Positions 53,887 through 64,000 of a DNA stretch of 64,000 bases are shown one piece after another. Both the position numbers and the translations under genes were made by a program. The stretch's first letter is position 1. The number at the start of each line of letters is the position of its first letter. The stretch spans positions 2,852,001 to 2,916,000 of the forward strand of contig CAXXSS010000001.1 of assembly GCA_963676865.2 (NCBI GenBank), given 5' to 3'. Source of the DNA: JAAYUD01 sp963676865 (GTDB taxonomy: Bacteria; Bacteroidota; Bacteroidia; Bacteroidales; Bacteroidaceae). Below the pieces are notes generated by a model. It searched no databases and had not been told where the DNA came from. It saw only the letters and a program-made list of their open reading frames with translations.

Positions 53887-54840
53887 TTATTGACAAACAA
53901 GTATTGTTTGTTCTTTATAGTTTGTTTTGTTCAGCTGATGCTTTAAAGCATCAGCTGAACAAAGTGGGTTTGGATGTTCTCCCGGGAGCATTTGCATCGG
54001 TGTTTTCATTGCCAGAGCTTGGTGCGGTCGTGCCCAATTGTAGAGATATATGGATCTGGCGACACCTTCCAAGGCTTCATCAAATGTTTTATTCTCATAA
54101 TCGAAGAGCCATCCGTTCTTAACGGTATTGTTCATCCTCTCGGCCAGTGCATTGTGCAAGGGGTCGCCCGTTTGCGTCATACTGATAGCGATTCCTCTTT
54201 CTTTGAGCTGTGACACATAACCTTTTGATGCATACTGCACACCTCGGTCGGAATGGTGGATAAGACCTGAAAGGTTGAATCCCTGACCTTTATAAAATCT
54301 GCACGCCATCATCAACGCTTTTGCCGGTCCTTCCGCTTCAAGAGTCCGAAAGAGGGCATATCCCACAATGATGCGGCTGAAGACATCCGTCAGCAGCGAA
54401 AGATAGGCAAATCCTTCTTTCGTGGATATATAAGTGATGTCACCCACCATCATGCGGCAAACACCACAGGCCACGTATTTAGGAGATGTGTTAAGCAAAT
54501 CCGGATAGATCCGATATGGATGATCGGAGTTGGTCGTACGAGGTCTGTAACGTCTGCGGCGCAGCATCATCCCGTTGGCCCGAAGGACATCGATAAATTG
54601 GTCGCGTCCTATCGTGAACTTTTCTCCGAACCGAGACTTACACAGACTGTAAAGCTCGCGGCAACCGCTTCGGGGAAGCTCCTGACGCAGAAATTGACAG
54701 TAATACGTGATGCTGCTTATAAGTACATCTTGTTCGGCATTTGTTTCTTTGTGCTTGTAGTACCCTTGTCGGGAAATGTCAAGCAGTCCGCAAAGGGCGG
54801 ATATGGTATAACTCATACCTTTACCCGCCTTTTGTGACAA
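53887..54840 (-). CDS. IS3-family transposase OrfB (DDE integrase domain)
   Basis: 317 residues. An HTH_21-like N-terminal region (SISALCGLLDISRQGYYKHK-like, from about 10) is followed by the rve integrase core with the DDE set: Asp in MVGDITYISTKEGFAYLSLL, Asp in GLIHHSDRGVQYASKGY, and Glu in HNALAERMNNTVKNGWL. The C-terminus beyond MKTPMQMLPGEHPNP is extended by about 25 residues that are partly encoded by a perfect 38-bp palindrome (53926-53963). It begins 8 bases after the orfA stop in another frame; production of an OrfAB fusion by frameshifting is usual in the family but no slip site is obvious. Confidence 0.92.
   Translation of the reverse strand: MSQKAGKGMSYTISALCGLLDISRQGYYKHKETNAEQDVLISSITYYCQFLRQELPRSGCRELYSLCKSRFGEKFTIGRDQFIDVLRANGMMLRRRRYRPRTTNSDHPYRIYPDLLNTSPKYVACGVCRMMVGDITYISTKEGFAYLSLLTDVFSRIIVGYALFRTLEAEGPAKALMMACRFYKGQGFNLSGLIHHSDRGVQYASKGYVSQLKERGIAISMTQTGDPLHNALAERMNNTVKNGWLFDYENKTFDEALEGVARSIYLYNWARPHQALAMKTPMQMLPGEHPNPLCSADALKHQLNKTNYKEQTILVCQ
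53926..53963. repeat. Perfect 38-bp palindrome inside orfB
   Basis: TTTGTTCAGCTGATGCTTT is directly followed by its exact complement. It has no spacer and lies in the last codons of orfB, about 150 bases from the left end of the IS. Confidence 0.9.
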
Positions 54841-54848
54841 GCAACCTA

Positions 54849-55238
54849 CTACTTGACATCGGAGTTTTTTCGTACCTTGATGTGATACTTCTCTTCAGCC
54901 AGGTCAATCATGCAATCATAAACGTCACGGGCCATCTCTGCACGCTTCAGCTCAGATTCCAATTCCTTAATGCGCACTTTCAAAGAGGTGATGTCTTCTT
55001 CTGAAGAGACATCCTCTGTACCGGTTGTTACAGCTTTATCCTTCATATTTAATGGGAATGGTTTGTCTTCAAGCCCAAAGATACGAAGCCAATTCCGAAT
55101 TGAACCTCTGGATATACCATTTTCTTTTTCAAGGGTATACTTACCCTTGCTTCCATGAAGGTAAGAGTTTAAAATCTCTAGACGAATCTGATCGTCAATC
55201 TTTTTATTATTTCTCATTTTTGAATAAGTTTGTGTCAA
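54849..55238 (-). CDS. IS3-family transposase OrfA (helix-turn-helix)
   Basis: 129 residues. Helix-turn-helix DNA-binding part (about 15-60: IRLEILNSYLHGSKGKYTLE, GISRGSIRNWLRIFG) and a C-terminal leucine-zipper-like coiled coil (about 85-115: ITSLKVRIKELESELKRAEM), the standard OrfA layout. It starts 13 bases inside the right IS end. Confidence 0.9.
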   Translation of the reverse strand: MTQTYSKMRNNKKIDDQIRLEILNSYLHGSKGKYTLEKENGISRGSIRNWLRIFGLEDKPFPLNMKDKAVTTGTEDVSSEEDITSLKVRIKELESELKRAEMARDVYDCMIDLAEEKYHIKVRKNSDVK

Positions 55239-55301
55239 CTTATTCAGTACATGTCACACTGTAGTGTCCTTATGTCATCGTGACAACATATACTTGATTT
55301 C

Positions 55302-56117
55302 TTATCCCGAACTCAAGTATTTCTTGGGTAGACTGATCAAGGCTGTAAGGCCGTAGTTGAAGTCGCTTGCATTGATGGTCGAGAAATCGTCTCTCTTGCT
55401 GCTCGCTTGCGTCCAAGTGCCATCGGCTTTTACACCGAACTGTATGCCACTATTTAATTTGTAGCTTAGTTTTAAGCTCTCTGTCAGATAAGAAGTACCT
55501 ACCGTGCTGCGCTTGCTGTCGGTAGAGTTTTCTACACTGATTATATCTACATTATGATAGTAGCTTTCAGAGGTAGAGGTCGTCAGTGTAAAGAGTTTCT
55601 TTCTGTCGAGTGCGGTTTCGTATCTCAATCTGATGTAGCCGTCCTAATTGCCATTGACGTTATCTGGTTTGATCGTACGAATTCCTGTTGATTTATCGTA
55701 TGTATAACCCATGACCATGGCATTGGACGTAAGGTTGTATGCCCCTTGAATTCTGAATATTCGTTGTTTTTCGGGATTGTTCTTGTAATAAGCTGCATAT
55801 CACTTGTAATGGTATGTGTTTTTCAAATGGGGATTCCCTAAAAATAGTTGTAAGGGATTCGAATCGTTGCGCACATTTATGAGGTAGGTCATATTCGGCG
55901 TTTCGGTTTCGATATAGTATGATGTAAAAAAGGTTATTCTTTTGTCTTTCGATTGGATTTGCAAGAACGTATTGTTTAAGTTGAGTAATGTTGAATGGCG
56001 AGTGAATAGGCTGTCCGATTTAGCCTGCCTGTAATTCATCTTTTGTGATATACAATCAAGTGATTGATATATAGAGTAGTATGTAATATGAGCAGTGTCC
56101 GCTATCGGACACTGCAA
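55302..56117 (-). pseudogene. Outer-membrane beta-barrel protein fragment with two nonsense codons
   Basis: One continuous minus-strand frame resembles the C-terminal barrel of a TonB-receptor-like outer-membrane protein (alternating strands such as RIFRIQGAYNLTSNAMVMGY and LKLSYKLNSGIQFGVKADG). It is broken by TGA at 55800-55802 (context HYK-stop-YAAYYKNN) and TAG at 55644-55646 (NGN-stop-DGYIRL). Both contexts suit a lost Trp codon (TGG to TGA, TGG to TAG). The 5' end is missing: there is no ATG or signal peptide and coding resemblance fades near 56170. The 3' end stops abruptly after KKYLSSG, close to repeat and IS sequence. Not expected to give a functional protein. Confidence 0.75.
56093..56114. 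repeat. 9-bp inverted repeat at the 5' edge of the barrel pseudogene
   Basis: CAGTGTCCG-CTAT-CGGACACTG, followed by a related GCGGACATTT. It marks the point where resemblance to the barrel family begins to fade. Confidence 0.55.
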
Positions 56118-56212
56118 GCGGACATTTAGTAAATGCCGCTCTGTTCTCTTTGTGCTCTGACTTTTCGGATGAGAATTGAAAGGTAGCAGGAGTTTAAAGA
56201 TGGTGTGTTTCT

Positions 56213-57421
56213 TTATTCAAGCGCTTGCTCCAAGTCTTTTATTAAATCATCGGCATCTTCCAGACCCACTGATAATCTGAACAAGCCATCTCCGGCATAT
56301 TCCTTCCATGATGATATTTGTTCGGGAGTATCAAATTTGAAAGTTGTTTGCAACAGGTCTTTACTATTCATATAAAAGATAAGCGAACGGTGGTGTCCCA
56401 GTGAAACCGCGTAGTGAATGATTTGTAGTTTCTCTGCAAATATTCTTGCTTGTTCACTGCCATCCTTTACTCTGAAAGTGAGCATCCCCGAGAAGTTGTT
56501 CATTTGGCGTTTGGCCAGTTCATATTGCGGATGCGAACGCAAACCAGGATAGAATACTCTTTCGACTTTCGGATGACTTTCTAAGAATTCTGCAATTTTC
56601 AATGCGTTTTCTTGATGTATGCGCATCCGTATGGGAAATGTGGCAATACCACGCAAAATGAGCCAAGCATTAAAGGGGCTGAGCACTCCTCCGAAACGGA
56701 TGGCCGTCTTTTTGCGCAAAGGTGTGAGATTTTCTTTAGATCCGATAATAACGCCTCCCAAAGCATCACCATGCCCACCAATATATTTGGTCAGAGAGTG
56801 TATCACAAAGTCGGCACCTAGCGTTAACGGTTTTGTAGCTGCCGGGGTTGCGAAGGTCGAATCTACTATCAGACAAGCTCCAGCTTCATGGGCGATCTTT
56901 GCCACTTCACGAATATCGGTCAGGCGAATGATGGGGTTGCAGGGTGTCTCAATATAGATAAGCTTCGTATTTGTACGAATAGCATTGCGGATAGATTCTT
57001 CGTCCGACGTATTTACTTTGGTAATCTCAATATTGTATTCGGGAATCATATCTTTGGTGATTTCCGATAAAGCTGCGTATGCTACATCACTGATTATTGC
57101 ATGATCTCCGGTCCTCAAAAGATGAAATAGTAAAGTTGTAATTGCGGCCATACCACTACCGAAAGCTATGGCAGATTCTCCTTCTTCTAAGGCCGCCAGC
57201 TTGACTTCCAACTGATCCACCGTAGGATTTCCCCAACGCGTATAAACCCATGGATCGTTCTCTTGAAAATTTTCTACCGAGAATCCGGTGTCTGCATCAA
57301 CAACGAAAGTGGTAGACATTACTAGATTAGGCGACGAAGCCTTCGTTATAGGGTCTGGAGCCTCGCCTGCATGGATGGCAAGTGTTTGAGGCCCTACGTG
57401 AAAATTGAATTGTTTTGGCAT
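56213..57421 (-). CDS. Cys/Met-metabolism PLP enzyme (methionine gamma-lyase / cystathionine synthase-lyase family)
   Basis: 402 residues. Fold-type I PLP enzyme of the trans-sulfuration family. Seen are the N-terminal TLAIHAGEAPDP, the active-site YTRWGNPTVDQLE, the PLP-phosphate region AFGSGMAAITTLL, the Asp of VDSTFATPAATKPL, and the PLP lysine in HSLTKYIGGHGDALGG. The C-terminal RLSVGLEDADDLIKDLEQAL is standard. Members differ by substrate (cystathionine, methionine, O-acyl-homoserine) and the motifs do not settle which. It is a single-gene unit with a likely promoter at 57491. I see no SAM riboswitch in the leader. Confidence 0.9.
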   Translation of the reverse strand: MPKQFNFHVGPQTLAIHAGEAPDPITKASSPNLVMSTTFVVDADTGFSVENFQENDPWVYTRWGNPTVDQLEVKLAALEEGESAIAFGSGMAAITTLLFHLLRTGDHAIISDVAYAALSEITKDMIPEYNIEITKVNTSDEESIRNAIRTNTKLIYIETPCNPIIRLTDIREVAKIAHEAGACLIVDSTFATPAATKPLTLGADFVIHSLTKYIGGHGDALGGVIIGSKENLTPLRKKTAIRFGGVLSPFNAWLILRGIATFPIRMRIHQENALKIAEFLESHPKVERVFYPGLRSHPQYELAKRQMNNFSGMLTFRVKDGSEQARIFAEKLQIIHYAVSLGHHRSLIFYMNSKDLLQTTFKFDTPEQISSWKEYAGDGLFRLSVGLEDADDLIKDLEQALE

Positions 57422-57490
57422 AATTCTTCTTTGTTATGATAATATTGGGGTGACAATAAAGGAAATCAAAAAGACTCTTTTATTTTTATA

Positions 57491-57524
57491 CAAAGATAGA
57501 TATTTGGAATATGTAATGCGCAAA
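57491..57524 (-). promoter_or_regulatory. Candidate promoter of the Cys/Met PLP enzyme gene
   Basis: Minus strand TTTG (57521-57524), 22 bases, TATCTTTG (57491-57498). Both boxes are perfect, but the spacer is one base longer than usual. Confidence 0.5.
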
Positions 57525-57656
57525 CGTTTATAAATATGGAAAATATTTCTAATGTGCATAGGCTATAAAGAATATTGCATTGGATGATGCTATTCAAATA
57601 GTCCGGTTTAGGAAAAATATTCTTCTTCTATTAATGGTATTGTCCGGTTAGGCTTA

Positions 57657-58514
57657 GAGCCTGTTTAAAATTAGCTAACATCTTTTTCTAAAGAGGTTTC
57701 CGTATCAGCCGGATAGTTACTTTCTTTGAAGTGACCAAACCTAAAGAAAAATGTATCAGACTGATTTAACGGAAACCGAGTGGCAATATATAACAAAAGT
57801 GTTGAACCTGCAAGAAAGAAAGCGAAAATATGATTTACGAATGATTTGGAATGCCATTTTTTATTTGGTAAAGACGGGTTGCCAGTGGCGCATGCTTCCA
57901 AAGGAATTTCCTAAATGGGAATCGGTTTATTACTATTATCGCAAATGGGCTTCGCTTGAAGAATTCGACTTATTATTGGAACATTTGTGTGGAAGTGTAC
58001 GTCTTGCTCGTAATCAGAGCATGGAACCTAGTGTTGGAATCATTGATAGCCAAAGTGTCAAGTGGGGGAATAATCGTTCATTGAACGGCATTGACGGGAA
58101 CAAGAAAGTGAAAGGAATCAAACGTCATGTGGTTGTGGATAAGAATGGATTTCTTATTGCCGTAATGGTGACTATAGCGAATGTTTATGACAGTAAAGCC
58201 GCCTATCTACTCATGCGGGTTTTGAAAGAACTTTGTTCGGGGGTGAAAGTCATATTGGCTGACGGAGGATATCGGGGAGAATTGATCGAAAACATAAAAA
58301 GCAAGTTCGGTTATATCATACAAGTGGTGATTAGCTCCTATAAAGAGCAAGGATTCAGACCCATTCATAAAAGATGGATCGTAGAAAGAACTTTTTCGTG
58401 GCTGGACAATAACAGAAGGCTCTGTCGAAACTATGAACTCACTTTTGATTCGGCAGAGGAAATGGTCAAAATTGCCGCAATAAGATTATTATTGAATAAA
58501 ATTTAAACAGGCTC
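57657..58514 (+). mobile_element. IS5-family insertion sequence, intact
   Basis: 858 bp with perfect terminal repeats GAGCCTGTTTAAA (57657-57669) and TTTAAACAGGCTC (58502-58514). It is flanked by the 3-bp direct repeat TTA (57654-57656 and 58515-58517), the expected target duplication. One transposase gene, complete. The element lies about 370 bases from the rRNA promoter. Confidence 0.93.
57751..58506 (+). CDS. IS5-family transposase
   Basis: 251 residues. The DUF4096-like N-terminal part (LTETEWQYITKVLNLQERKR, FYLVKTGCQWRMLPKEFPKW) is followed by a DDE_Tnp_1 domain: Asp in GIIDSQSVKWGNN, Asp in VILADGGYRGELI, and Glu in RWIVERTFSWLDNNRRLCRN. It looks complete and active; the stop lies 8 bases before the right end of the element. 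Confidence 0.95.
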   Translation: MYQTDLTETEWQYITKVLNLQERKRKYDLRMIWNAIFYLVKTGCQWRMLPKEFPKWESVYYYYRKWASLEEFDLLLEHLCGSVRLARNQSMEPSVGIIDSQSVKWGNNRSLNGIDGNKKVKGIKRHVVVDKNGFLIAVMVTIANVYDSKAAYLLMRVLKELCSGVKVILADGGYRGELIENIKSKFGYIIQVVISSYKEQGFRPIHKRWIVERTFSWLDNNRRLCRNYELTFDSAEEMVKIAAIRLLLNKI

Positions 58515-58616
58515 TTATGTTCTATACGGTTTATAATATAACAAAGGTACAAAAGAAAAGGGTATTTCAAAGGGTACTTTCGTTCGGTATCCGTTCCTTT
58601 TTTCCATTTGTCGTTC

Positions 58617-58648
58617 CACAACTGTGATTCGATCGACTCACAGTTGTG
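58617..58648. repeat. CACAACTGTGA/TCACAGTTGTG hairpin between IS5 and the rRNA operon
   Basis: Perfect 11-bp arms with a 10-base loop. CTGTGATTCGA also repeats directly within and just after it. It recalls the GACTCAC-type hairpins of other gaps but is a different sequence. The rest of 58515-58880 shows no gene. Confidence 0.75.
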
Positions 58649-58881
58649 ATTCGACAAGCCGTTTCTTATGGAATTTCCGCAGCGCGCTTACTGAGTCTTG
58701 GCGTATTCGAGATATTTTCGTTCCCGGGCCTTCGTCTCTTTATGGAGCCTTCTTTCTCTTTTTCCCTTTTTTCGCCCTTTTTTCACCGTGCGGCTCTAAA
58801 AAAAATAGGATTGTGAACCTGTTTTGAATCAGCGTCTTATGTGATACGTTAAAAAAAAGATGAAAAAAAGTTTGGATAATG

Positions 58882-58913
58882 TTTGGAGGGGATAGTAAAA
58901 GTCTCTACCTTTG
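58882..58913 (+). promoter_or_regulatory. rRNA operon promoter
   Basis: TTTG (58882-58885), 20 bases, TACCTTTG (58906-58913): perfect Bacteroides consensus. A T/A-rich stretch lies just upstream and the leader to 16S is about 250 bases. Confidence 0.85.
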
Positions 58914-59169
58914 CATCCGCTTTCGAGAACGAAACATACTGTCTCGAGGGCTTAAACAAGCGATATTTGAAATAGTTACATAAACAATAGAGTAGTACAA
59001 GAGCAGGTACGATGCCTTTCGAGGTATTGGTATCTGGGTAAAAGAAACGAACCGTCAATAAATAGAAGACAGGAAATTTCAATAGTCTTGGATATTCGTT
59101 CTGAGGAAACAAAAAGTATTTTGTATTTCGGTTTCGGCTGAGATGTAAGATACGGAAAAAACAAATTAT

Positions 59170-60702
<1,533 letters not shown>

Positions 60703-60876
60703 GGAGACGAATGACCGAGATGAAGTTACACCGACTTTTTGACATTGCGGTTCGAAAATGGAACTTCCCTTTTAATAAGGGCTCTTGTACCTCCAATTGT
60801 TTATATACTAAAATATACCAGAGAAAAGAAAGAAGCCGGGCTCTCAGGGTCCGGGGTTGAACAAACAACAGCAGTC

Positions 60877-60950
60877 AGTCCTATAGCTCAGTTGGTTAGA
60901 GCGCTACACTGATAATGTAGAGGTCGGCAGTTCAACTCTGCCTGGGACTA
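60877..60950 (+). tRNA. tRNA-Ile (anticodon GAT)
   Basis: 74-base cloverleaf. Acceptor stem AGTCCTA / TGGGACT, D-arm GCTCAGTTGGTTAGAGC, anticodon stem CTACA / TGTAG enclosing CTGATAA with GAT at 60911-60913, T-arm with TTCAACTC. CCA is not encoded. It lies in the 16S-23S spacer. Confidence 0.97.
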
Positions 60951-60971
60951 CGTATGTCACAGGTTGACTAC

Positions 60972-61048
60972 GGGGGATTAGCTCAGCTGGCTAGAGCACC
61001 TGCTTTGCAAGCAGGGGGTCAACGGTTCGAATCCGTTATTCTCCACCA
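60972..61048 (+). tRNA. tRNA-Ala (anticodon TGC)
   Basis: Acceptor stem GGGGGAT / ATTCTCC (two G-U pairs), anticodon stem CCTGC / GCAGG with loop TTTGCAA, T-loop GTTCGAATC. Discriminator A at 61045 is followed by CCA (61046-61048), so the 3' CCA appears encoded, unlike in the neighbouring tRNA-Ile. Confidence 0.97.
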
Positions 61049-61196
61049 ATGTCTTGAGAAATAGACAAGCGGTATTTGACATGATGAAACAAACAAGAAA
61101 ACGAAAACGTAACGAGTAAAAGTAAGATCAAATAAGCTGAAGTATATGCCAGTCCGTTCTTTGTGAAAATGAAGGATTGACTTTACTGAAGGCAGG

Positions 61197-64000
<2,804 letters not shown>

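Larger units (their letters stand above)
53780..55251 (-). mobile_element. IS3-family insertion sequence
   Basis: 1472 bp bounded by imperfect terminal inverted repeats. The left end reads TGTACTGAATTTGGTTGACA and the right end, read inward, TGTACTGAATAAGTTGACA. Two genes, orfA and orfB, lie on the minus strand. No convincing 3-5 bp target duplication flanks these ends; a CACTGT occurs near both sides (53772-53777 and 55257-55262) but does not abut the repeats. A further inverted pair GAGTTGACAA / TTGTCAACTC (53823-53867) lies inside the left end. Repeat-family words flank the element on both sides, so it inserted into a repeat cluster. Confidence 0.85.

Noticed and set aside
53772..55262. 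CACTGT on both sides of the IS3-type element as a target duplication
   Set aside because: It does not directly abut the terminal repeats and is longer than usual for the family.
55302..55337. Shared CTTATCCCGAACT word at 38.15 and 55.3 kb as a repeat element
   Set aside because: Only 13 bases match and the flanks diverge; could be chance.
57422..57656. SAM riboswitch before the Cys/Met PLP enzyme
   Set aside because: No SAM-I or SAM-II-like conserved core could be seen in the leader.

Overview
The window looks like a chromosome segment of a Bacteroides-type anaerobe (Bacteroidales). The evidence is direct: promoters match the Bacteroides pattern TTTG, 19-21 bases, TAnnTTTG (best cases upstream of 16S rRNA, of the gene at 7871 and of the regulator at 49151); gene starts lack Shine-Dalgarno sequences; and the gene content is typical of the group (GH20, GH43, GHL10-like hydrolases, GT3 glycogen synthase, a two-piece KdpD, a UpxY-like protein). 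The 16S rRNA should settle the species, but I cannot run that comparison here.

Layout. 0-5 kb: tripeptidase (pepT), aminomethyltransferase (gcvT), a mosaic of palindromic repeats and a secreted beta-hexosaminidase. 5.2-7.5 kb: an apparent phase-variable module. A tyrosine recombinase gene lies next to a 233-bp segment bounded by perfect 28-bp inverted repeats. The segment carries one consensus promoter, now pointing away from two small genes, one of which resembles the N-terminal half of the capsule antiterminator UpxY. 7.8-25 kb: mostly housekeeping and envelope genes (GHL10-like hydrolase, a receiver-like/PEP-synthase-like hybrid, uvrA, SPOR lipoprotein, GH43, YtxH/holin-X cluster, GNAT, recR, glycogen phosphorylase and synthase). 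25.5-32 kb: a five-gene leftward operon for an unidentified, probably acetylated glycan (Tat-exported DUF4434 protein, sugar porter, GHL10-like hydrolase, HGSNAT-like acyltransferase, SGNH esterase) without SusC/SusD. 32.4-40 kb: malic enzyme maeB, a split lysine exporter, dxs, a 1.2-kb repeat-rich gap and tcdA.

40-49.2 kb: a complete K+-uptake locus kdpFABC with an extra 32-residue membrane peptide. Control is not by classical KdpD/KdpE: the KdpD sensor domain is a separate protein, the kinase is a separate HAMP/PAS kinase, and the regulator is a sigma-54-dependent NtrC-type protein. 49.2-53.7 kb: tatD, a polyprenyl synthase, tonB, cmk and ispH. 53.7-58.5 kb: a mobile, decaying stretch with an IS3-family element inserted in palindromic repeats, an outer-membrane beta-barrel pseudogene with two nonsense codons, a Cys/Met PLP enzyme, and an intact IS5-family element with a TTA target duplication. 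58.8 kb to the end: an rRNA operon, promoter - 16S - tRNA-Ile(GAT) - tRNA-Ala(TGC) - 23S (3' end cut by the window).

The points most worth following are the invertible promoter module with its possibly disabled recombinase, the rewired Kdp control, the mosaic palindromic repeat family present at several intergenic sites, and the SusCD-less glycan operon.
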